In this document: positions 34,984 to 46,900 of the stretch, piece after piece
Numbering within the stretch: the first letter of the stretch is position 1
How the letters are laid out: each line of letters starts with the position of its first letter
Assembly: GCF_963924675.1 (NCBI RefSeq)
Contig: NC_089220.1
Coordinates: 165,329,270 to 165,393,269 of the forward strand
Direction of reading: 5' to 3'
Length of the DNA: 64,000 nucleotides
DNA from: Phocoena phocoena
Taxonomy: Eukaryota > Chordata > Mammalia > Artiodactyla > Phocoenidae
Made by a program: the position numbers and the translations under genes
Notes under the pieces: model-generated
Databases searched by the model: none
What the model saw: the letters and a program-made list of their open reading frames with translations, nothing else
What the model was told of the DNA's origin: nothing

Positions 34984-37900
34984 GTAGGAGGCGGGCCTCG
35001 CAGGCCCCGCCGCCACTTCCCAGCTTTCGGTTTCCCTTCACTTGCCAGGACTTGGGAGCCCGACAGCTGGTTCTGGACCTGGCGCTTACTTTCTCGGAAA
35101 GCTCCTTCGGGACGCCCCTGCCCGCCCACCTCTTGCCTTCTGCGACAGTTGGTTGTATATTATTAGGGGCGGGGGGGGGGTCACTGAACCCTATGAGGAT
35201 TTGTGTAAAGGTACAGATCCTCTCTCCAAACGTGCACACACTTCTTTTTTTTTTTGCATAAAATGTTACGCTCTAGAGCCGGGCCTCAAGGTGTTGGGTC
35301 AGCAGCCCACCCCGCGCGCTCTCTGCTGCAGTGGCCCCTGCTCTGTTACACTGTCCACCTTCTCCAGTTATGTATGCTGCTTTTCGCGTCTGAGAAGCAG
35401 GCGGTTCAGACTTTTCATGCCTGTGGATCTGCTCCCTGACCTGCTCTATTTCTGTGTTTCCAGGACCCAGGGAAACGTGTGGACTAATACCATACCTCCT
35501 TTAACCTGATAACCATCGTTAGTCAATGGCTGTGATACAGACTAGGGAAAAGTGTGTCTATTTTCTACAAAATGCCTTTGGCTGCTCTGTGGGACTGGGG
35601 CACGTTTACATTTCATCCTTTAGTACGGAATCACTTGTGGAGACATGCGTTAGCCGGCACTGTATTTCAGGCCTATTTCAGGGAAATCTAGTGCCTCGTG
35701 TACATTGGTTTTATGGGCAGATGCCTAGCCATCCAGTCTCTGAATCCATTTGTTATGTGTCCACTGAAGACTTTTAAAGCTACCTATCTGTGCTGAAAAT
35801 GTACCCAGTCACTTGGAATTCTTTTTATCCCTTGAAGTTTTCAAAATGATGTGTTAAATAAAAGCCCTGGCAGTGTGCAGTGGGAGCTGATCCAACATGA
35901 CTTGGGGCCATGGCCTTCAGAACCTCTTGGTGTCTCTAGTCAGCCAATCTGATTTATTTGTTCTGTGCCTACTGTGTGCCAAGCATTGGTTTCCTGAGAA
36001 CCACAGGTCATGGAAACATCACAGCTGTGGGCTGGAGCTCTTCTCATTCCCGTTTATAGGGTGGTGGTTTCAGCAGAAATTTGTCCCATGTTTGTACTTG
36101 GTGCTGTCAAAAACAGCCTAATGAATTGCCCTGGAATCTGAGGTTCTTCAGCAACGTTAAAATTTGGCCAGGGCTTCCCTGGTGGCACAGTGGTTGAGAG
36201 TCCGCCTGCCGATGCAGGGGACATGGGTTCGTGCCCTGGTCTGGGAAGATCCCACATGCCGCGGAGCAGCTGGGCCCGTGAGCCATGGCCGCTGAGCCTG
36301 CGCGTCCGGAGCCTGTGCTCCACAACAGGAGAGGCCACAACAGTGAGAGGCCCGCGTACCGCAAAAAAAAAAAATTTGGCCAGACACCAATACAGGAACT
36401 GCTAACTTATCAGACACCCCCTCCTGGGAATTCCTTCTAAGGAAATAATTCTAAAGAAGAACAAAGTTATATGTGCACAGATGTCTTTAACAGAACTACT
36501 CTTAAGAACTAGAAACTGGCTCTAACCCAAACATCCATCAGTTAAGGAATGCTTAAGTAAACCATGAAAGTTCAATTCAACAACTAGTAGGCAACCACTG
36601 AGAATGATGGGCAGGTAATAGTTCTGTGGTTAAGGGGGTTTCAGAGTCGACAGTGTCAATCACTGACCCTGTGTCTTTGGGCACGTCTTGAACTTGGTAT
36701 GCTGAAGCCTGGTTTTTTCTTCTGTAAGGATAGTGATAATGGTAGGGTTTTTTACAGAATAAATGAAAAACAAACCTAAAAATGTTTTATCACAATATTG
36801 GTGCTTAGTAGGCATACAGTAAGCATTAGTTATAATTACATAAAAAATGGAAAGGTTAAAAGTGCAGCTGCATTCAACTCTGTGTTGTGGACTTGGGGCC
36901 TTGTTTATATATTGGCCTAGTTATCCACGTTGTGGGGAGGACTAGTGAGACATAAACAAGTACAGAGGTTTGCTGACGGGGAAACATTTTATAGGCTATA
37001 CATTTTATCACTTATAGCCAATTATCACACAAGCATTGTATGTGTGCTTTTAGCAGTAAACTTAAAGCCAGCAGTGACACACCTCATAAGTCATTATACT
37101 CTGTGATAACTAGGCAATTTTTTCCATCCCAAGCACTGGGGTCAAAAACGTGGTTGAAAGCAAAACAGTAGCTTTCCACTAGAATTCTTCAAATTTCTTA
37201 CCCAGTTCAGCAGTATGATCTAAAAGTTATCGTATGTTTCCCATATAATTTAACATACTAAATAATCCTAGTTACTTTAATATTTCTTCTGAGATGTCTA
37301 GGGGCCCTTTGGAATACTCGAAGTTAGCTTGAGAAAGAAACTTACTGTTATCAAAAGCACCTCAATATTCCTGAAAAATTTTGTTCTCTTAACAGGGAGA
37401 AAGAAAACCTAATTCCAGTTTTGTACCAGCTTACTATTAATAACAAAGTTCATTTACCTAATTAAATCCAATCTAATCTTTTTTTTTTTTTGGCTGCATT
37501 GGGTCTTTGTTGCTGTGCGTGGGCTTTCTCTAGTTTCAGCGTGCGTGGGCTTTCTCTAGTTTCAGCGAGCGGGGGCTACTCTTTGCTGCAATGCGCGACC
37601 TTCTCATTGCAGTGGCTTCTTTTGTTGCAGAGCAGGGGCTCTAGGCGCGCAGGCTTCAGTAGTTGTGGCACACAGGCTCCAGAGCTCACGCTCAGTAGTT
37701 GTGGTGCACAGGCTTAGTTGCTCCGCAGCATGTGGGATCTTCCCGGACCGGGGCATGAACCCGTGTCCCCTGCATCGGCAGGCGGACTCTCAACCACTGC
37801 GCCACCAGGGAAGCCCCCACAATCTAATCTTAATCACTCCTTCAATGTACAAAATTCTTTTCTCAAAATTCCCTTTTTTCGCAAACCTTTTATCACTTTT

Positions 37901-40900
37901 TGTATCCATATGATTTGTCCCTTTTCTTTGCCCATCCAAAAACAACCAACTGTAGGACAAATTATTATCCTCATTTTTCCTCAACAAATATATCTCCATT
38001 CTTTATACTTTCTCTCGCCGACAACACATATCCTACTTGCTTTCCACACTGAAATGCTTCCCTTATCATTTTTAGTAGCTTTAATTACATATTACAATTT
38101 TTAACCCTTAAAAGCCTTAACAAAACCAAGAAAAAAGTAATTGAACTGTTATACCAGCATTTACTGATTGGCAAACTTAAGAACATATTCCATAACCTCT
38201 AAAAACTTACATTTTTCTCATAGCATAATTTCTCTTTAATGTGGTACAAGATGTGTGTTTAATAAACCCAAACATCTTTTGAAGTTTTACTATTTAACCC
38301 AAGGCTGAAGTCTCAGGCAAAGTGGGCTGTGTTTGTATTTCAAGGACATGATAAGAGTTAACATCAAGCTTTCTCCTATGCATATTTTGGTTCTCTCAGG
38401 GTCAGAATTCTGAAAACAGTATTTTATCAAGCCAGCTTTCTCTAACTGCATATGCAAAAAGAATCGGTTTTGGAATTTCAAAAGAGTTTCATCTTATCCA
38501 TTCTTTTCCAAAGTATAAAGAATACTGTTGTCATATATTGTTTAAAAAATTATCTTCCTTTTTCTTTAGTCGTAATCTCATAGCTAAAATTTTTCTAATG
38601 AATTGAACCTGACCTTACCATTTTACAAAAGACAGCAAAGATACCAATCACACAAATGAAATACACACTCACATACCAGAAGACACAACTGTCACAATCC
38701 TCCAAGACAGTGACCCATGTGGAGTCCCAAACACTTCCCCAACACAAATGGTCCTCGACAGTAGACACACGTCAGAACCAACTGGCAAAATGCCCAAATG
38801 ACACACTCAGTGCTCACAAACAGCCCTCAATGTCAGACACGTCAGAACCAATTGGCAAAATACGCAGATAGCACTTCCTGCTCAAAAGAGAAGTTTGGCC
38901 GGCTGCACACCCGCGGACTTACTCGGTCTTGGAGCTCGTCAGTTTGTCCAGCATGTTTCCGTTCCACCAAGGAAAATCGTGCTTTGACAGCCAGTGCCGA
39001 GCAGGGGAGAAACAGGGAGGATCCCCCAAACACATGGTTTCGGCAGCTGCTAGGAGCGTCCCCCCAAACCCCCTTCCCGGGGCCAGCGAGCCTCGAGCAG
39101 CGGCTCCTCACGGCCATCCCGGCGCGTCATCATGGCGGCTCAGCTCGGGAAAACCGCGGGAGCAGATATCGCGAGAGTGCAGCAGCCCCAGGTTGGCAGC
39201 CAGAAACTGTAACCGAAAATGGGGTCGGGCTCGCCAATAAAGAGGCCAGGTTGGTGGGAAGGAAAGTTTGCTTTATTTCAGAGGCCGACAGCCTGGCGGG
39301 GGAGGGGGCAGAGGCCTGTCCAAAGGCCGACTCCCCCCACTGACAGTCAGTGGGCGAGAGCTTTTATAGATGCTGGGAGCGGGCTACACGCAGAAACAGC
39401 GCAGTCAGCTCTGACAGTCATCTTGACGTTGGTCATCGGTGGTCTGATCAGCGTCATCTTGATTGTTTTAAGTGCAGTTAATCTTCAGTTCCAGGGTCAA
39501 TTTGTTCCATTTCTTTAAGGCCAGCTCTCAGAATTGTGACTGCTTATGTCGTGGCTATAGCCTGGTCATCATGTAACTTCTTCCACCTTGCGGGGTTTCA
39601 GTATCTGTAAGACAACTCACAGGGTATGGCTCAGAATATTACCTATAGCCCTTGAGGAGGAACTAAAAGTCCTTGACTTTGCTTAATGACCAACCTATTA
39701 TTATTTGGTCTTGTTGGACTGTTTTCCTTTGTTTCTGCATTTTCTCACTTCTCTGATTAAACTTATTCTTTGGCTAAAGTTTTTCCACAGACAAAAGGCA
39801 GCCTGAGGACATGGGGGGCAAGCACCATAGGGTCCTGCTCCATTTCACTAGGACACTGCATTCTTGTGGTTTCCTTCCCACCTCTCTGCTTGTCCCCATT
39901 TCTTCAACGTGTATATTGTGGAGAGCCTCAGAGTCCAGCCCTCAGGCCTCTCTCTCTGTTCTGTCTACACTCACTGACTTGGGGATCTTCCAGTCCAAGA
40001 TAAATAACATCTAAAGGCTGAGGAGTCAAAAAGTTATATTTTCATCCTAGACCTCTCTTGGAACTCTAAATCCATATATCCAACTGCCTAGTTGACATCT
40101 CCACTTGAATATCTGATTGGCATTTTTAAAGTTAACAAATTCAAAACCAAGTTCCCAAACCTACTCCTCCTGTAGTCTTCCCCCATCTTTCAGAGCCCAG
40201 AAGCTGTGGAGTATGACCCTTGGCCCTTTGCTTTCTCTTACCTCCACATCTGACCATCAGCAGATCCCCCGGCTCTACCATCAGACTGTGTCCAGCGTCT
40301 CGCTACTTAGCCACTCCCCTGCTGCCACCCTGATCCAGGTTTCCACCTCTCAGCCAGATTAAAGTAGCCTCTGTAATGGTTCCCCTGCTTCAGACTTCAC
40401 CCTGCTTCAAGTATTTTTTTAGTATATCTACCACTGATCCTTTTAAAATATGATAGATCATGTCATGCCTCAGCTAACCTTCCAATGACTTCCAGGCTCA
40501 CTCAGAACATAAGCCAGTGTCCTTACAATAGCCTTCAGGGCCCTAAATGATCTGGCCCCCATCATCCGTCTGCTGCCACTTCTACTAACCTTCCCTGCTG
40601 ACTCCACCTCCGTTGCTCTGGCCTCCTTGCTGTTCATCAGATGCGCCAGCCACACCCAGCCTGGTGCTTCTCTTGCCTGCAGTGCGCTTCTTCTAGGTAT
40701 TCATGTTGTGTGTTTGTTCATTTCCTTCAACTCTTTGCTGAAATGTCGCCTTCTTAATAAGGCCTTCCCTCATTATTTTAAATTGTGTGTGTGCATATAC
40801 GCACACATAAATACGTACACAAACATCCTCACACTCTCTAATATCCTTTGTGATTTTTGAAAAAATCATCTAAAGTTTTACATTCTTAGTTACTTTACCT

Positions 40901-43900
40901 CAACTCCATAAGGGCGGTGACTCCTGTCTGTTTTCTTTATGTCTGTAGCCCCAGCATCTAGAATAGTGTCTGGCATATAGTAGGTGCTCTATAAATATGA
41001 CCAAATGAATGAAGAAATGAATATGGGTACACTGAACAAAGACCCAGTTTTTTCAGACTTTCAGCTTCTAGTTGAATGAGACATCCAGACAAATTAACCT
41101 GCGATTGTCATGTCTATCGTGGAAGCACTGAGGGCCGTGAGAACCCAGAGGAGGAGCTTGCAACCCAGACTTAGGGGGTCAGGGAATATTTCTTGGAGAA
41201 GATAACATGTAAACTGAGACCAGAGATTGGAGACTTCGGTTTCTGTCCTGGCACGTAAGGATCTTAGAAGTCTTCACTCCATCTTAACAACAAGTAAAAA
41301 GCTAAACAAACTATGATGTCTTCTGGGGGAACTCAGAGGACCACAGTTGAGAGGGCCTGGAGCATAGTAGAAGGGAGAAGTTGGAAGTGGTAAGCAGGGC
41401 CAACCATGAAGAGCCTTGGAAGTCACATCAAGGAGTTTGGAATTTATCTTGAGGGTATTATGTCACATTTAACAGTTTTGGGCAGTGAGGAAAAAGAAGT
41501 GGTTGGAATAGGGGAGGGCATACAAATTAGAAAAAAATCTGTAATATTCTGTGCTGGAGGTAATGGTGGCCTGATCCAAGGTAGTTGCAGAGGGGTGGGA
41601 ATGAGCAGATCCTAGAGTTATTTAGGAAGCAGAACCAACGGGCTTGGCGCAAGGTCAAGGGAAGAGTCATGGATGGTGGCCTGGCTTTCTGGTTTGAAAC
41701 ATGGAGTTAATGAGCTGGAGCACATGAGAGGAGGACCAGATTTGGGTTGGGGTGGAGGAGATACATGAAATTCTTTTGTTTGGGACGGGCTTAGTGGAGA
41801 TATCCAGGTGTGGATTGTGTATGGATCCAGTACTCAGCAGAGAGATCTAGGATGGAGGGAAAAAACAGGTTGGGAGTCTCATCATGTAGATGGTACTTTA
41901 AGGATAAAATCTCCCAGGGTGGGGGAGGGGGTGTGGAGGAATGATAGAAGAAAGCCTAAGACAGACTCCTCTAAAGAACACCAGTATTCAAGGATGGCTA
42001 GAGGAAGGGGAGCTGAGAAAGGTTGCTGAGAGGGAGGAACTGGAGAGACGGGAGGATTTGGTGTCATGCAAGCTGAGGGAGTAGACTATACCAGGAAGAG
42101 AGAATGTCTAGTGTCACTTCTATGGAGAAGTAGATGGGATGAGGATGAAGTGTTCCTGGGTGTCCCTAAGAAGTCCTGGTGAGCTCTCTGAGAGCAGACT
42201 CAGTGCAGCGCGTCCCACCCAGGGGCACATGATGTCAGCTGGCCCCACTGTCAGTGATGCTAACCTTGCTTACTTGGTTGAGGTGGTGATTTCTAGACTT
42301 TTCCATTGTAAAGGTACATTTTCTTACTTGTAAAATTGATAATTTGAGGGATCATATTTTGAAAATGTGTAACTATTCCATTCTTCAACAGTCCTTTCAC
42401 CCAAGGGTTTTAGAATTCCCTGATGACTCTTGCTTGAATCCGTCTATTATTTTAGTGATTGCAAAAATGGTGATTTTAAAAATTTCATCATTCCTTCTCC
42501 CTTTATTACTTGGCATTCTGCATAATAACTCTGAAAGTCACTAAGCAGTAATAATGATCACATGAATACATTTTGCTTTGCTCCCCAGGAGCTGAGTTCC
42601 TGAAAACTTTGTGTGTAACTGAGCAATATTTCCATAGGAGTATTTCAGAGGTATATTTCCACTGGAAAAAAGAAATCCCCGTGGCCTTATAAAAAGAATT
42701 TAAGAAAGGACACCTTCTAATATATTTAACAGATAAAAACCCTTAAATAAAATGTAGACAACCATAGCAGTCAATAATATATACTACTGAAAATACCATG
42801 TTGTGCAGTGTTATGAACTCGTGATGAAGATACAAGTCTTCTCTTGCTGAAAGATTATTTACGACTTTCTTTTTTGTAACCAAAAATGAAATTCAGCTAC
42901 GATTTTCTGACATGTTTGTTATGTGGGTGGTGACATCATAGGTAGTTAACATTTCATCTTCAGTGCTGTGGTCAAGTTACTAACCCTTTGGGCCTTATTT
43001 TCTCCTTTGTAAGTTGAGGTGTAAGCAGATGATAAGGTCCTCTCATATTCTTAACGTTGGATGATTAAAACGTTTGGATGATTAAAACGTTTATTTATTA
43101 TAATATACATTAGGCTTCCTACTTCTCTTTGGCTAAAGTTATTATGTTTACACTCACTGGAAAAAAAAGTTGTAAAAAAGAAGCTGAAGGGAGCAGAAGA
43201 AAGGAAGACAAAAGTGGAAAAAAACCATGAAGCATGATAATAGATTATGGTAGGTCTCAGTTTCCCGTTCAGGAGTATGTGCTATAGGAGTCTCTTATTT
43301 TTTCCACACAAAAGAATTTTTAATGAGACCTCCCTTGACAAACAAAATCAGAGATATCTTTATAAACCAGCAAGGAGGAGGGGTTTAATAACCCACTGGC
43401 TCCACGATCTTTTCTCTCCAATCACTCAGCTACTCCCAGCTGTATCCTGACAGGAAACACTCCTTTGAACGTAGTAATAGAAGAAAGATGAATTTCTACC
43501 CTTAGTAACCCAAGGAGAATTTATTCTACCTTATTTCGTATTTCAGCTGCCTCTTATCTTCTGTGCCCCAGCAGGACTGGAAAACTGGCTCTCTACTTAT
43601 TACTCATTTCTTATTAAACTAATGAGTCAGTTACAGTATTTTGTACCTGAGCTTTCTGGTCTCTGTGAAGAAGGAAGGGGTGGAAGGGGGAGGGGAAGGG
43701 ATGGCGTGTTTTGCTGGGAGATGGTGCACTTTAGGAGAGAGGCTAGGGAAGAAAAGGTCATTGTGCCTTACTGGTTTTTTTCCAAGCAAAATATATTTTA
43801 ATAATATAGAAAATATAAAAGTCCTTAACTTGATCACAGACATCATTTGAAAGTCAGTAGCACCCATCTTATAATTTGCAATTTGTCAACCATTGCTATT

Positions 43901-46900
43901 AAAGTAAATAAATTCTTATACAGTAGTTATTTTGAGATCCCGAACAATGCAATGAAATACGGAAAACAATTAAAAATATAAATATTTGTAGTAAAGGCAT
44001 GACTCTAATTCTTTGGGTAGATAACTAAATTTTCTTAGACAAATCCAAGGAAGTCAACCTCAGCATTCTGGGCCTTGCTGTTTTAATTTTTTTTAATCCC
44101 TATTTAATGACACAGGGTCCCTTACAAAGCGGAAGCCAGTTCTCTCCAAGAGTGAGTGGCAGAAGAAGCTGACTCCAGAGCAGTTCCATGTCACGAGAGA
44201 AAAAGGGACGGAACCGGTAAGCTACACCGACTGACAGTTTCTGAGTAGATGTGTTGGGAGCAGGGCAGGACGGGTTGGAATCTATCTCGCTACGAAACCT
44301 AACTCATCATCTGCTCCGCGAATCTGGTGCCTTTCATTGCTCTCCTTCATCGGCCATGAATATCTATACAGTTGTGCAAACCAGAATCCTTCCTCTGGAC
44401 ACACTGCCCTCCGTCGCCTCGCCCACCCATTCTGCCTCCTAAAGAACCTTCCCATACTCGGCTTCCCTCTGCTGCTCTCACCTGCAGGCTGGTCCAGGCT
44501 CCCCCCAGCCCTGGCTTGCGTGCATTTGCCTCCAGCTGCTCTCCTCACAGCTGCCCTCCTCACAGCTGTCATTCTCTTTTGGAAACAGATCTGACCACAT
44601 CACCCCCTGCTTGAAATTCTTCAGTGGCTTCCCACTGCTTTCAAAGTAAAGAGAAAAGTTGAAAAGTGGCTAATGAGGCCCTAAAGGCTCTGGCCCCTAC
44701 CTCCACCCCCTGTCCTCAGATCTGGCCACATTTCCCCCTGGTCGCTGCACTCCGGCCACACTATCCTCTTTCAGCTCTCAGACCCTGGGCTTCCCCTCCA
44801 TTCGGGCCTTTACACCCTGTGTCCTCCCCCACCACCAACAACCCGACCCATTCAAACCTACCTTTCAGCTCTCAGCCGTACTCTCACTCCCACAGGGAAG
44901 CCTTTCCTCAGCCCCGATGGGTTTGCTTTTACCAGTACTTTCTCTTCTTAGCACTTGCCATCCTTGGTATATACCCCAGCACATAGCATGGTGCCTGCAG
45001 ATAACAGGCGCTCAAAAACTAAACCGTGGTGACTGTCACATGACTGCAGGCCATGAGAAGGACACATTATTGAAGCTGCCTTCAGTAATCTCAGCTTTCT
45101 TTCATTTCCTGAGAGAACAGCCCTCAGTGGTTCCTCATTATAGTATGTACCATGTTTACTGGGCTGCGTTTCCCAACAAGTAGTCTGTCTTAGTCCCAAA
45201 TATGACCACTGGAATATAGTTATTGAACCAGGTTATTAGATATTTTCATTGGTGAAGCAGACCCCACGGAGTGGACCACACTGCAGCGGTTTCAAAAGCT
45301 GTATAATATTTATATCTTTGAATTTAGCAGTCCCTGCAAAATTCAGGTAAGCTGTCCATGTGCTATGACCGTGTAACCGTGGTCTCACCCTCAACTTCGC
45401 CACCGATGCTAAAGCCGTTAGACAGGCCAGCAGATCCCAGTAGATTCTGGTGAAATACTGGTATTTTTGAAAACTTCCTGTGGGTGGGATTTTAATAAAG
45501 GCTTCACTGGGAAAGAGACTACATTAGCCATAGTGCAGATAGCACAGGAGAGCCACACGTGATTCCCTGTGCAGTTGTGTGCATTCCCATAGCATTGTAA
45601 GCCAGCCCTATTCTGAGGGACAGAGCCACGCAGGGTGTGGAGCTGGAGACGGCAGCCTGGAGATGAGCTGCCAGATGTTTAGGAGAATAAATATGTGGGA
45701 TTTTCAAACAAATGGTATAATATACTCTGTGCATTTGGCCGTTTGACAAAATGAGCATCATCTATTATTTTAAGTAATACTATAGATCCCTTTCAGTTGA
45801 TCCATTTCCACAGTTAACTTTTTAGAACGTTGCAGAACTATAAGCCTTAGTTAGCTCCATGAGGGTCAGGAAAGAGAAGTAAAACACCTCAGCTTTCTAT
45901 TTGGTGACTCAAAATTAAAATTCAGTTGCGCATGCTTTTTATTGGACAGCAGTAATTTGCTAGCACTCTGCTAGGTATGACGAAGGGGTTTACAGCCTGG
46001 TCAAGCAATAACTAAAAGTCAAATATCAATAGAAGGTAGGTTTTATGCAGGTCATTCTTTGCCTTCCAGATCCGCTATCCACATGCCTCACTCTGCTCTG
46101 AGTTCTGGGAAGACTAACCAGCTCCCTTGCCCTCTGACTCCTGATTGGGTTGGCCCCTGGGAGATGCCAGCAAGATCAGAGGGCACGGTGGAGAAACAGG
46201 CATCCAGGGTCCCCCTAGGACTGTGTTCCTCCCACGCAGGTTGCAGCTTCTGCAGGCAGCCCTCCCCTCCAGCTGCAGCCTCACAGGTCCTGCCCGTTCT
46301 GTGTCCCACAGGCCAGTAGCGTGTTCTCAGTCACTGGCCCGGGGGTGCTTCACCTTCCCTGTTGGTCTCCATCGGCCCTGTCCCCACCTTTGTAAACAGT
46401 GCTGTGTGAAATTATCTGCAAATCATTCCTTTTGAGTGCGTCATCTGTTTCCAACAGGTATGTATTCATAGTATGGAAAAGATAAAAGAAGAGAGAACTC
46501 GCATTGGTGCAGACAGACTGTGTTAGCACGGGCTGCTGTAGCAGGATGCCACAGACTGGGCTGCTTAAACAACAAACATTCATTTCTCAGGGTTCTGGAG
46601 GCTGAGAAATCCCAGATCAAGGTGCCAGCCAATTCAGTTCCTGATAAGGACTCTCGTCCTGGTTTGCAGATGGCCACCTTCTTGCCATGTCCTCACGTGG
46701 TAGAGAAAGAGGTCAACTCTCTCGTGTCTCTTCTTATAAGGGCACTAATCCCATTCTTGAGGGCTCCACCCTCATGTCCTCATCACCTCCCAAAGTCCCC
46801 AACCCCTAACACCATCACATTGCGGGTCGGGGCTTAAACTTGAATTTGGTGGGGGCAGTACACAAATACTCAGTCCTTAGGACAGACTGAAAACCCAGGG

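Larger units (their letters stand above)
34690..35130 (+). promoter_or_regulatory. MSRB2 promoter CpG island
   Basis: This GC-rich, CpG-dense stretch spans the sequence upstream of the ATG, all of exon 1 and the first ~150 bp of intron 1. The surrounding few kilobases are AT-rich and CpG-poor. There is no TATA box at the expected distance; several GGCGGG boxes are present. This is the usual architecture of a broad housekeeping promoter. The edges are approximate, and the transcription start probably lies between about 34760 and 34860. Confidence 0.85.
34984..44115 (+). other. MSRB2 intron 1 (9,132 bp)
   Basis: The first ~150 bp belong to the CpG island. Further in it holds SINEs at 36172 and 37480, an L1M 3' fragment, MIRs near 36.6 and 42.95 kb, a minus-strand ERV LTR with leader (about 38.1-39.8 kb), an L2 (40.1-41.0 kb) and a 17-bp tandem duplication. 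About 41.05-42.1 kb resembles an old dispersed repeat that I cannot name. About 35.2-36.1, 36.9-37.4 and 43.1-44.1 kb are non-coding with nothing certain. No alternative coding exon is evident. Confidence 0.85.

Noticed and set aside
34466..35239. Long open frames on both strands across the MSRB2 promoter (257 and 260 codons)
   Set aside because: They lie in the CpG island, where stops are rare. Only the short MSRB2 exon 1 part of the plus frame has homology; the rest is low-complexity Pro/Arg/Gly.
38798..39343. 181-codon plus-strand open frame
   Set aside because: It runs antisense through the ERV leader and LTR, has no recognisable domain and no splice context.
41050..42140. Possible exon-bearing or repeat segment in intron 1
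   Set aside because: It reads like an old dispersed repeat (GGCCAACCATGAAGAGCCTTGG and similar), but I could not assign a family, and no coding frame or splice pair is convincing.
43150..43665. Possible solo LTR in intron 1
   Set aside because: The TTATTAAAC and pyrimidine-rich end looked LTR-like, but no TG...CA ends, target duplication or known family could be established.
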